Shown here: positions 1-4,763 of the stretch, piece by piece
Layout of the letters: each line of letters opens with the position of its first letter
How positions within the stretch are numbered: position 1 is the first letter of the stretch
Assembly: GCA_016936785.1 (NCBI GenBank)
Contig: JAFGXE010000078.1
Location: forward strand, 1 to 5,596
Reading direction: 5' to 3'
From: Alphaproteobacteria bacterium
GTDB lineage: Bacteria; Pseudomonadota; Alphaproteobacteria; Rs-D84; NBLK01
Length of the DNA stretch: 5,596 nt
The notes under the pieces: generated by a model
Seen by the model: the letters and a program-made list of their open reading frames with translations, nothing else
Told to the model about the DNA's origin: nothing
Databases searched by the model: none
Translations under genes and position numbers: made by a program

Positions 1-660
1 ATTGCCATGGGTGTCTCCAAAAACTTGAACCTCAATATGTTTTGGGTTTGTGAGGAATTTCTCCATATAAACGGTGTCGTCTGCAAAGTAACTTTTCGCT
101 TCGAGGCGTGAAGAAACAAACGCCGTTTCGAGCTCTTCGAGAGAATTTACACGATTGATACCACGTCCGCCACCACCACTTGCCGCTTTAATCACAACAG
201 GGAATCCAATTTCTTGTGCAATGCGCTTGGCTTCTTTGAGATTTTCAACTGCTCCAGGAGATCCTGGGACGGTTGGAATGCCAACTTCAATTGCTGTTAG
301 TTTTGCTTGAACCTTATCTCCCATCATACGGATGTGTCGCGAAGAAGGGCCAATAAATTTAATTCCATGATCTTCAACGAGCTCAACAAAATCGGCATTT
401 TCTGAGAGGAATCCATATCCTGGGTGAATCGCATCTGTCCCTGTCATAAGCGCAACTGTCATAATCGCTGTTGTATTTAAGTAGGATTTTGCTGTTGGTG
501 CGGGTCCAATGCAAAATGCCTCATCAGCAGATTTAACATGAAGTGATTCTTTGTCTGCGGTGGAATAAACAGCAACGGTTTTGATGCCGAGTTCTTGGCA
601 TGCACGGATAACACGCATGGCGATTTCACCACGGTTGGCAATAAGAATTTTATTGATCAT
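1..660 (-). CDS. accC: Biotin carboxylase subunit of acetyl-CoA carboxylase (partial, N-terminal 220 residues)
   Basis: AccC carries out the ATP-dependent carboxylation of biotin on AccB, the first half-reaction of acetyl-CoA carboxylase, which commits carbon to fatty acid synthesis in the cytoplasm. The gene starts at ATG 658-660 and is open to the window edge, so about half of the usual ~450 residues are present. Visible are the N-terminal INKILIANRGEIAMRVIRA block (residues 2-20), HPGYGFLSEN (79-88), GDK with Lys116, the ATP-grasp glycine-rich loop KAASGGGGRG (158-167), and HIEVQVFGD (208-216). Spacing fits the E. coli enzyme to within a residue. An AAAGGA ribosome site lies 7 nt before the start. 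It is the last visible gene of the accB unit, but 173 nt separate it from the preceding membrane-protein gene, and most of that gap is the palindromic repeat. No separate promoter is obvious, so it is probably co-transcribed from the accB promoter (inference). Confidence 0.97.
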   Translation of the reverse strand, partial: MINKILIANRGEIAMRVIRACQELGIKTVAVYSTADKESLHVKSADEAFCIGPAPTAKSYLNTTAIMTVALMTGTDAIHPGYGFLSENADFVELVEDHGIKFIGPSSRHIRMMGDKVQAKLTAIEVGIPTVPGSPGAVENLKEAKRIAQEIGFPVVIKAASGGGGRGINRVNSLEELETAFVSSRLEAKSYFADDTVYMEKFLTNPKHIEVQVFGDTHGN

Positions 661-677
661 AAAGATTTCCTTTCTTC

Positions 678-808
678 ATCGAGGGAAATTGATTCTATCA
701 GTATAAATTTTCATTTCGCATCCATTTGCCGTATTCAAATACATCTGCGGATGGTAATAAAAATTTCTCCTTGATATAACCATTCGTTTCACTCATTTCA
801 ATTTCGTT
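678..808 (-). repeat. Palindromic repeat copy A, in the accC leader
   Basis: This 131 bp unit aligns with copy B at 1320-1449 with a single 1-nt length difference. Its core, 678-775, has imperfect terminal inverted repeats: ATCGAGGGAAATT (678-690) and AATTTCTCCTTGAT (762-775), 13 pairs with one G-T pair and one bulged T. Inside is a two-part hairpin with outer stem CATCC/GGATG (719-723, 749-753) and inner stem GTAT/ATAC (731-734, 739-742). Relative to accC, the conserved end sits 17 nt before the start codon, beside the ribosome site. The minus strand holds a 32-codon frame (794-698) related to one in copy B, but an extra T ends it early. I treat it as a non-coding element, either a small mobile repeat or a structured leader. 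Its family is not recognised. Confidence 0.8.
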
Positions 809-817
809 GTAATCGAA

Positions 818-833
818 GTTTAGTTTTCTAAAC
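818..833 (-). other. Small hairpin directly after the membrane-protein stop codon
   Basis: GTTTAG (818-823) and CTAAAC (828-833) form a perfect 6-bp stem around a 4-nt loop, starting at the base after the TGA stop (834-836). No T-run follows on the minus strand, so it does not look like an intrinsic terminator. It could protect the 3' end of a processed message or have no function. Confidence 0.35.
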
Positions 834-1088
834 TCAGATTATATCCTTGTCTTTTTTATTTTGTCCTTCTTGATACAGGTCATGAAAGACAACGAATATA
901 AGAAATGTTGCACCGCAAATTACAGCGTAAGTAAGAGAGATTTTAAAGAATGTATCCCAGGCAACCAATTTATCCTCAAGCCAAATTTGTGCAATTGTAA
1001 AACTAAAATAGCTTACCGTAAGGATTGATACTAAAATGCTCGTCCAAAAAGGAAATTGAGCGCGTTCTTGTATTTTCTTTTTTGACAT
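834..1088 (-). CDS. Small membrane protein with two predicted transmembrane helices (unknown function)
   Basis: This encodes 84 residues. I chose ATG 1086-1088 because it overlaps the stop of the upstream DUF4177-like gene (TAATG, sharing one A), follows an AAAGAAGAAA purine stretch, and gives a sensible Lys-rich N-terminus (MSKKK). A longer reading from 1187 would run inside the upstream gene. Two hydrophobic segments are visible, about residues 15-37 and 50-68, joined by a short charged loop (LEDKLVAWD). A charged C-terminal tail (QEGQNKKDKD) follows. Both ends probably face the cytoplasm, given the lysine-rich termini (inference). I do not recognise a family. Tight coupling to the preceding gene suggests the two products act together. 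The pair sits within accB-accC, flanked by the two repeat copies. Confidence 0.72.
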   Translation of the reverse strand: MSKKKIQERAQFPFWTSILVSILTVSYFSFTIAQIWLEDKLVAWDTFFKISLTYAVICGATFLIFVVFHDLYQEGQNKKDKDII

Positions 1089-1303
1089 TATTTTTTCTTC
1101 TTTCTTTTGAGGATGACCATGAATGCTTCTCGTGCAAAAATGAGGAGTGTGCGTCGGATTTCTCGTTCCATTGTGACAACTTCCCAACCCTCTTCTGCGT
1201 GAATATTGAGGAATTTTGAAAACTTTTTTTGGTCAACTTTTGATTGGCCCAAAAGGATAGAACCTAATAATCCTTCTGTATATAAAACAACTTTGTATTC
1301 CAT
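1088..1303 (-). CDS. DUF4177-like small protein
   Basis: This encodes 71 residues from ATG 1301-1303, with AAGG six bases upstream. The layout matches small DUF4177-type proteins: an N-terminal strand EYKVVLYTEG (residues 2-11), a central helix ending in EEGWEVVTME (about 37-46), and a C-terminal strand FMVILKR (61-67) followed by a lysine tail. The GW in the AEEGWEVV motif is the most diagnostic part. The family's biochemical role is unknown, and the assignment is from memory of its pattern, without a search. The stop codon overlaps the next gene's start (TAATG), so the two are probably translationally coupled. Upstream is repeat copy B, whose conserved end lies 16 nt from this start. The position between accB and accC hints at a membrane or lipid-related role, but that is only context. 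Confidence 0.72.
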   Translation of the reverse strand: MEYKVVLYTEGLLGSILLGQSKVDQKKFSKFLNIHAEEGWEVVTMEREIRRTLLIFAREAFMVILKRKKKK

Positions 1304-1319
1304 AATTTACCTTTTTTTT

Positions 1320-1449
1320 ATCGAGGGAAATTGATTCTATCAGTATAAATTTCATCCCTCACACATTCGCGGTATTTCAATACAACTTCGTGTGGCAAAA
1401 AAAATTTCTCCTTGATATAACCACTCACTTCGTTCGTTTCAATTTCGTT
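1320..1449 (-). repeat. Palindromic repeat copy B, between accB and the DUF4177-like gene
   Basis: This 130 bp unit is in the same orientation as copy A. Its core is 1320-1416, with terminal inverted repeats at 1320-1332 and 1403-1416 identical to those of copy A. The internal hairpin has the same spacing but a different outer stem, CACAC/GTGTG (1360-1364, 1390-1394), and the same inner stem GTAT/ATAC (1372-1375, 1380-1383). Between the copies, the ends are nearly identical and the hairpin region diverges. On the minus strand a 36-codon frame runs from GTG 1428 to TAA 1318, without a good ribosome site before it. Copies A and B bracket the DUF4177-like and membrane-protein genes as direct repeats. 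Confidence 0.8.
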
Positions 1450-1466
1450 TTATTGTGAGTTTCCTT

Positions 1467-1913
1467 TTACCCAATGACAACAAGTGGTGTATCAAATTCA
1501 ACCATTTGTTCTGCTTCAATAAGAATTTCTTTAACGACGCCATCTTTTGTTGCTTTAACGGGATTAAATGTTTTCATGGCTTCAATAAGACAAAGTGTAT
1601 CACCTTTTTTCACTGTTTTTCCAACTTCAACATAATTGTCTGCGCCGGGTTCTGGTGCAAGGTAAGCAACACCTACCATTGGTGATCTTTCTGTATGTCC
1701 ATTGGGTGCAACGGCGGAAGCAACAGATGTATTTCCAGCCATTGGAACAGTTTGCGCAATAGAAGTAACGTTTTGTTGCTTTGAAATTCTCAAGGAAATA
1801 TCTTGTCCATCAAATTCAAGTTCTGTGAGACCATGTTCGTTGAGCTTCTTGCTCAAAAGATCAATCATGTCGCTGAGGTTTTTTTGGCAATCGTCTTGGT
1901 TTGAACAACTCAT
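1467..1913 (-). CDS. accB: Biotin carboxyl carrier protein of acetyl-CoA carboxylase
   Basis: AccB carries the covalently attached biotin that shuttles carboxyl groups from biotin carboxylase to the carboxyltransferase. The product is 148 residues, usual for BCCP. The N-terminal helix and strand (about 10-45, including LTELEFDGQDISLRI) resemble other BCCPs. A linker rich in Ala, Ser, Val and Pro (about 49-78) follows. The C-terminal biotinyl domain (about 78-148) includes SPMVGVAYLAPEPG and the biotinylation motif IEAMKTFNPV with Lys114 as the acceptor. The usual motif is EAMKMMN, so TF replaces MM after the lysine. ATG 1911-1913 is chosen because AAGGA lies 7 nt upstream and a good promoter lies further out. 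A longer reading from 1979 would start inside that promoter. accC normally follows directly, but here two small genes and two repeats intervene. Confidence 0.97.
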   Translation of the reverse strand: MSCSNQDDCQKNLSDMIDLLSKKLNEHGLTELEFDGQDISLRISKQQNVTSIAQTVPMAGNTSVASAVAPNGHTERSPMVGVAYLAPEPGADNYVEVGKTVKKGDTLCLIEAMKTFNPVKATKDGVVKEILIEAEQMVEFDTPLVVIG

Positions 1914-1920
1914 TATAATA

Positions 1921-1925
1921 TCCTT
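1921..1925 (-). promoter_or_regulatory. Ribosome binding site of accB
   Basis: AAGGA on the minus strand, with 7 nt to the ATG at 1911-1913. It fixes the short start of accB against a longer in-frame reading beginning at 1979. Confidence 0.75.
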
Positions 1926-1950
1926 TTTGTTCTGTTTATTATCGTGAAAG

Positions 1951-1979
1951 AGTATAGTCTGCGTTTTTGTGAAAATCAA
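1951..1979 (-). promoter_or_regulatory. Promoter of the accB unit
   Basis: On the minus strand a -35 box TTGATT (1974-1979) and a -10 box TATACT (1951-1956) are separated by exactly 17 bp, close to the sigma-70 consensus. Transcription would start near 1944, leaving a leader of about 30 nt before accB. It lies 15 nt beyond the rpmB terminator T-run, so accB is an independent unit. Confidence 0.75.
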
Positions 1980-1993
1980 GCTAAACAGGTTTT

Positions 1994-2023
1994 CAAAAAA
2001 AAGAGCGAAAGATTCGCTCTTTT
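1994..2023 (-). terminator. Intrinsic terminator of rpmB
   Basis: AAAAGAGCGAA (1999-2009) pairs with TTCGCTCTTTT (2013-2023) in an 11-bp stem with a 3-nt loop. Read on the minus strand it ends in a run of eight T (complement of 1995-2002). It starts about 20 nt after the rpmB stop. Confidence 0.85.
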
Positions 2024-2044
2024 AAATTTAAATCGTTTGCGACG

Positions 2045-2413
2045 TTAAGCTTTTTTTTCAGCTTTTTTTACAGGACGACCTGGTTTTGCTTCACCTGTTT
2101 TCTTTGCTGTCGCTTTTTTCATTTCAAGCAATTCAGGTTTTGCTTTAAAGATTGTCTTTTTTATTTTTTGTGCTTCATCCGTGAGTTTGCCATTTTTTGA
2201 ATTAATCAAATAAGAATCAAGTCCACCTTTGTGGTTGATTGTACGGAGACCATGCGATGATACTTTGAGCTTAAATGTGCGTCCGAGAATGTCGCTCATG
2301 AATGACAACACACGTGTGTTTGGCAAAAATGTTCTTTTTGTTCTGTTTTTCGCGTGGGACACATTATTCCCAATCATACGTTTTTTTCCAGTTATAGCAC
2401 ATTGACGACTCAT
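2045..2413 (-). CDS. rpmB: Large ribosomal subunit protein bL28
   Basis: L28 is a small basic protein of the 50S subunit. The 122-residue product starts SRQCAITGKK, followed by GNNVSHAKNRTKRTFLPN (about 15-32) and the block SSHGLRTINHKGGLDSYL (about 52-69), which together are diagnostic of the alphaproteobacterial form. That form is usually near 100 residues. Here the C-terminus carries an extra basic tail rich in Lys, Ala and Pro (about 100-122, including KPGRPVKKAEKKA), a common feature of ribosomal proteins in AT-rich relatives. ATG 2411-2413 follows AGGAG at 6-nt spacing. The gene is a single transcription unit: promoter at 2530-2559, leader of about 110 nt that contains a partial copy of the palindromic repeat and a hairpin, and terminator at 1994-2023. 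rpmG is often next to rpmB in bacteria, but is absent here. Confidence 0.97.
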   Translation of the reverse strand: MSRQCAITGKKRMIGNNVSHAKNRTKRTFLPNTRVLSFMSDILGRTFKLKVSSHGLRTINHKGGLDSYLINSKNGKLTDEAQKIKKTIFKAKPELLEMKKATAKKTGEAKPGRPVKKAEKKA

Positions 2414-2436
2414 TTTATTCTCCTGGTTTTTTTTTC

Positions 2437-2457
2437 ATCGAGGGAAATTAATTCTGT
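2437..2457 (-). repeat. Palindromic repeat copy C, conserved end only, in the rpmB leader
   Basis: ATCGAGGGAAATT (2437-2449) is identical to the left terminal inverted repeat of copies A and B, and ATTCT after one mismatch extends the match. The three bases before it (TTC) are also shared with copy A. The rest of the element, including the opposite inverted repeat, is not recognisable. The conserved end sits 23 nt before the rpmB ATG, against 16-17 nt for the other copies. The orientation relative to the downstream gene is the same. It could be a decayed element or a motif conserved for its own function. Confidence 0.65.
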
Positions 2458-2490
2458 GGAGCCTATTTCGAGAGGCTTCTGTTGAAGAAT
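2451..2490 (-). other. Hairpin in the rpmB leader
   Basis: AGCCT (2460-2464) and AGGCT (2473-2477) pair around an 8-nt loop, and ATTCT (2451-2455) can pair outside it with AGAAT (2486-2490). The outer arm overlaps the conserved end of repeat copy C. There is no T-run, so it is not a terminator. It may be the remnant of the element's internal hairpin or a site of L28 regulation (inference). Confidence 0.4.
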
Positions 2491-2529
2491 CTTTTGTTCA
2501 CTCTTTTAATTTTTGTTTTTTCGCCCCAC

Positions 2530-2559
2530 ATTATTAACGGGTTTATTCTAAAAAGTCAA
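2530..2559 (-). promoter_or_regulatory. Promoter of rpmB
   Basis: The minus strand has TTGACT (2554-2559) as a near-perfect -35 box and AATAAT (2530-2535) as a -10 box with five of six consensus bases, 18 bp apart. The start would be near 2523, giving a leader of about 110 nt. It is divergent from the rpsB promoter, which begins 17 bp away. Confidence 0.65.
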
Positions 2560-2576
2560 GATTAAAGATAAATGGC

Positions 2577-2605
2577 TTGCTTTTTTTGAAAGAGATGTTT
2601 ATTCT
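2577..2605 (+). promoter_or_regulatory. Promoter of rpsB-tsf
   Basis: TTGCTT (2577-2582) and TATTCT (2600-2605) are separated by 17 bp. Transcription would begin near 2612, leaving about 92 nt of leader before rpsB. The promoter is divergent from, and does not overlap, that of rpmB. Confidence 0.6.
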
Positions 2606-2619
2606 CTCATGCAAACACA

Positions 2620-2674
2620 TACAGCATTGGGCTTTCCAGTCCTGCCGGTGTTCAATCGAGAATCACGTGCTGTA
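2620..2674 (+). promoter_or_regulatory. Structured leader of rpsB, possible autoregulatory site
   Basis: TACAGCA (2620-2626) pairs perfectly with TGCTGTA (2668-2674), closing a domain of about 40 nt. Inside, GTGTTC (2648-2653) can pair with GAATCAC (2660-2666) with one bulged T. A weak TGG/CCA hairpin may also form near 2628-2638. The ribosome site AAGGAG (2692-2697) lies after this domain. S2 is known to repress its own mRNA in E. coli, so a similar role is plausible, but I cannot match this structure to a named family. Confidence 0.45.
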
Positions 2675-2703
2675 GAGGAAAAACCGGAAACAAGGAGATT
2701 AAT

Positions 2704-3534
2704 ATGACAATTCCGACTTTTGATATCAAAATGCTCGTCGAGGCAGGTGTACACTTTGGACACCAAACGCGTCGTCGTAACCCAAAAATGAACAAATATA
2801 TCTATGGTGCTCGCAATAAAGTGAGTATTATTGATGTACGAAAAACAGCCCCAATGCTTCAAACGGCACTTGCGTTTTTAGAACGCCTCGCGTCATCAAA
2901 TGGACAAATTTTATTTGTTGGTACAAAATCTCAAGCATCTGATAAGGTGCGTGAAATGGCAGAAAAAACAGGTCAGTTTTACGTGAATAACCGTTGGCTC
3001 GGGGGACTTTTAACAAATTTTAAAACTGTTTCTAAATCGCTCAAAAAACTTGAACAGATTGAAAAGACACTCGAAGAAGCAGGCGATATGAGCTATACAA
3101 AGAAAGAGAAACTCAATATGACTCGCCAACGCGATAAACTTTTGTTTTCTCTTGGTGGAATTCGGAAGATGCATCGTCCAGCTGCGCTTGTTGTTTTCGA
3201 TATTTTGCGTGAAAAATTAGCAATTGCAGAAGCAAAAACACTCGGAATTCCTGTTGTTGCGATTTGTGATACAAATTGTGATCCAGTAGATGTGGATTAT
3301 ATTATTCCTGGGAATGATGATTCAACAAAAGCGATTGCTCTTTATGGAGAGCTTTTTTCTCAATCAATTTTAAGTGGACTTGAAAAATACCTTTCTCATA
3401 TGGATAAAGGTGTTGTTGAAAAAGAATTAACGGGTGAAAAAACAGAAAAATTAACGGAAGAAAAGCCTGTCGCAAAAAAAATTGTAAAAAAGACAGAAGA
3501 AAAACCTGAGGCAATAAAGTCTGAAGAAAAATAG
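2704..3534 (+). CDS. rpsB: Small ribosomal subunit protein uS2
   Basis: S2 joins the 30S subunit late in assembly and helps bind S1. The product is 276 residues. Family blocks visible are MLVEAGVHFGHQTRRRNPKM (about 10-29), IYGARNKVSIIDVRKT, ILFVGTKSQA, NNRWLGGLLTNFKTV (about 97-111), and the C-terminal PVVAICDTNCDP with DYIIPGNDDSTKAI. The globular core ends near residue 235. A charged Lys/Glu/Thr tail follows, with repeated EEKP and VKK units; such tails are common on alphaproteobacterial S2. ATG 2704 follows AAGGAG at 6-nt spacing. tsf follows 9 nt after the stop, the classic rpsB-tsf pair. Promoter and a structured leader lie upstream. Confidence 0.98.
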   Translation: MTIPTFDIKMLVEAGVHFGHQTRRRNPKMNKYIYGARNKVSIIDVRKTAPMLQTALAFLERLASSNGQILFVGTKSQASDKVREMAEKTGQFYVNNRWLGGLLTNFKTVSKSLKKLEQIEKTLEEAGDMSYTKKEKLNMTRQRDKLLFSLGGIRKMHRPAALVVFDILREKLAIAEAKTLGIPVVAICDTNCDPVDVDYIIPGNDDSTKAIALYGELFSQSILSGLEKYLSHMDKGVVEKELTGEKTEKLTEEKPVAKKIVKKTEEKPEAIKSEEK

Positions 3535-3538
3535 GAGG
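3533..3538 (+). promoter_or_regulatory. Ribosome binding site of tsf overlapping the rpsB stop
   Basis: AGGAGG shares its first two bases with the TAG stop of rpsB (3532-3534). It is 5 nt from ATG 3544 but only 2 nt from the in-frame GTG at 3541, so ATG 3544 is the better start. The overlap suggests that translation of tsf is coupled to rpsB. Confidence 0.75.
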
Positions 3539-3543
3539 ATGTG

Positions 3544-4386
3544 ATGGCTGAAATTACTGCAAAAACTGTTCAAGAACTGCGTCAAAAAACAGGCGCTGGG
3601 ATGATGGATTGTAAAAAAGCATTAACTGAATCAAATGGTGACGTTGAGGGTGCAATTGACTGGTTGCGTAAAAAGGGATTGTCTCAAGCAGCAAAAAAAG
3701 CGGGTCGTGTTGCAGCGGAAGGTGTGATCTCTCTTGCTTTTGATAATGGAAAAGGCGCCATGGTTGAAGTGAATTCTGAAACCGATTTCGTTGCACGAAA
3801 TGACGAATTCCAAGATTTTGCAAAACGTGTTTCTCAGCTTGCTTTGACTGAAGGTAAAGAGACAGATTCACTTCTGAATGCTTTGTTGGATAATAAAAAA
3901 GTTTCAGATGTGTTGACAGATAAGATTGCATCAATTGGTGAAAATATTCAAATCCGTCGCTCTGTTCTTCTTGAAGGGGAAAATGTTGTTGGATATGTCC
4001 ATGGTGCAATTGCGGAAAATATGGGAAAAATTGGCGTTCTTGTTTCTCTCAAAGGAGATTCTGTAAAAGCTGCCGATGTTGGTAAAAAGATTGCAATGCA
4101 TATTGCTGCGGCAAAACCTGATTTTCTTTCAATCGCTGATGTTGATTCTGTCGTTGTTGAAAAAGAAAAGAAAGTTCTTTCAGAGCAAGCGCTCGCTTCT
4201 GGAAAACCAGAAAGCGTTGTGGAAAAAATGATTGAAGGACGTATTCATAAGTTTTATGAGGAGATTGTTTTACTTGAGCAAGCTTTTGTTATGGAACCAA
4301 AGAAAAAAGTAAAGGATGTTCTTTCTGAAGCGGGTGTTGAACTTGTTGGATTTGAGCACTTTATTCTTGGCGCTGGTGCTATTTAA
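3544..4386 (+). CDS. tsf: Translation elongation factor Ts
   Basis: EF-Ts is the nucleotide exchange factor that recycles EF-Tu-GDP to EF-Tu-GTP in the cytoplasm. The product is 280 residues from ATG 3544, close to the family's usual 280-310. The N-terminal UBA-like domain (about 3-45) has ELRQKTGAGMMDCKKAL, then GDVEGAIDWLRKKG and AAKKAGRVAAEG. The EF-Tu contact region has the signature NSETDFVARN (about 77-86). The dimerisation core includes MHIAAAKPDFLSI, and the C-terminal end matches the family (KVKDVLSEAGVELVGFEHFILG). It follows rpsB in the same unit. In many proteobacteria pyrH and frr come next. Here a strong terminator follows 27 nt after the stop, so the unit ends with tsf. Confidence 0.98.
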   Translation: MAEITAKTVQELRQKTGAGMMDCKKALTESNGDVEGAIDWLRKKGLSQAAKKAGRVAAEGVISLAFDNGKGAMVEVNSETDFVARNDEFQDFAKRVSQLALTEGKETDSLLNALLDNKKVSDVLTDKIASIGENIQIRRSVLLEGENVVGYVHGAIAENMGKIGVLVSLKGDSVKAADVGKKIAMHIAAAKPDFLSIADVDSVVVEKEKKVLSEQALASGKPESVVEKMIEGRIHKFYEEIVLLEQAFVMEPKKKVKDVLSEAGVELVGFEHFILGAGAI

Positions 4387-4413
4387 GTGATAGAATGGTA
4401 AAATCGTATGATT

Positions 4414-4447
4414 AACAAGGGCTTTTTTAAAAAAGCCCTTGTTTTTT
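4414..4447 (+). terminator. Intrinsic terminator of rpsB-tsf
   Basis: A perfect palindrome of 30 bases (4414-4443) with the stem core AACAAGGGC pairing with GCCCTTGTT through an inner T6/A6 stretch. A run of six T (4442-4447) follows. The 3' arm also supplies the candidate -35 box of the next gene. Confidence 0.9.
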
Positions 4448-4466
4448 ATTTTTCGGCTGTTATGAT
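4439..4466 (+). promoter_or_regulatory. Promoter of the 60-residue membrane protein gene
   Basis: TTGTTT (4439-4444), inside the 3' arm of the tsf terminator, and TATGAT (4461-4466) are 16 bp apart. The start would fall near 4473. In the leader, ATAGTC (4478-4483) and GACTAT (4492-4497) can form a 6-bp hairpin of unknown role. Confidence 0.5.
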
Positions 4467-4528
4467 TGCTGAATGTCATAGTCAATGAAGAGACTATTTT
4501 TTAACAAACCCTTTAAGGAGGATTTATA

Positions 4529-4711
4529 ATGAAAGCGTTATTGAAACTTGTTCTTGTTGTTGTTGTTATCGTTGCAGCATACATGTTACTTACAAACAAA
4601 AAATCTGAAGAAGCAACAACTGCTCCAGAAACAGCTGTAGAAGCAACAACTGAAGCTCCTGCTGTAGATGCAACTGCTGATGAAGTAAAACCAGAAGAAG
4701 CAGCTGAATAA
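4529..4711 (+). CDS. Small membrane-anchored Ala/Thr/Glu-rich protein (unknown function)
   Basis: This encodes 60 residues. Residues 1-6 (MKALLK) are a short basic start, and residues 7-21 (LVLVVVVIVAAYMLL) a single hydrophobic helix without a clear signal peptidase site, so it is probably a membrane anchor with the tail outside (inference). Residues 23-60 are low-complexity, rich in Ala, Thr, Glu, Pro and Val with irregular repeats such as EATTAPE and EATTEAPA, and net acidic. No family is recognised. Support for a real gene comes from an excellent ribosome site (AAGGAGG, 7 nt before ATG), a promoter, and a terminator 20 nt after the stop. It is a single-gene unit between tsf and tRNA-Val. 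The opposite-strand reading over the same bases is a shadow of the repetitive codons. Confidence 0.78.
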   Translation: MKALLKLVLVVVVIVAAYMLLTNKKSEEATTAPETAVEATTEAPAVDATADEVKPEEAAE

Positions 4712-4731
4712 TTATTCATCTACTTTTTTAG

Positions 4732-4763
4732 ATCAACCCCTATTTAGGGGTTGATTTCTTTTT
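4732..4763 (+). terminator. Intrinsic terminator of the 60-residue protein gene
   Basis: ATCAACCCCTA (4732-4742) pairs with TAGGGGTTGAT (4745-4755) around a very short loop, followed by a T-rich stretch to 4763 broken by one C. The 3' arm overlaps the -35 box of the tRNA promoter. Confidence 0.88.

Noticed and set aside
677..679. ATG at the end of repeat copies A and C starting very short frames (9 and 7 codons) that run into the accC and rpmB starts, as possible leader peptides
   Set aside because: There is no ribosome site before either ATG, and copy B has TAA at that place. The frames are too short to judge.
1089..1187. Longer start of the membrane-protein gene at 1187
   Set aside because: The extra 33 residues overlap the DUF4177-like gene in another frame and lack a ribosome site. 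The TAATG-coupled start is better.
1318..1428. The 36-codon minus-strand frame in repeat copy B as a real gene
   Set aside because: It has only a GTG start without a good ribosome site, its counterpart in copy A is frameshifted, and the changes between copies show no synonymous excess. It is reported as part of the repeat.
678..1449. Integron-like attC sites for the palindromic repeats, given their position between small genes
   Set aside because: The conserved ends do not carry the GTTRRRY core and matching RYYYAAC arrangement, and no integron integrase is seen.
1914..1979. Longer start of accB at 1979
   Set aside because: It would begin inside the TTGATT/TATACT promoter and add 22 residues unlike BCCP. 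ATG 1911-1913 has a good ribosome site.
678..2457. A CRISPR array, considered because of repeats in three places
   Set aside because: The copies are hundreds of bases apart, with genes rather than uniform spacers between them, and no cas genes are present.
3302..4009. Long minus-strand frames opposite rpsB and tsf
   Set aside because: They lie opposite strongly conserved genes, have unnatural composition rich in His, Gln, Leu and Phe, and lack start signals. They are shadows.
4513..4719. 68-codon minus-strand frame opposite the 60-residue protein gene
   Set aside because: Its Ser/Ala/Val repeats are the mirror of the Ala/Thr/Glu codons. The plus strand has the ribosome site, promoter and terminator.
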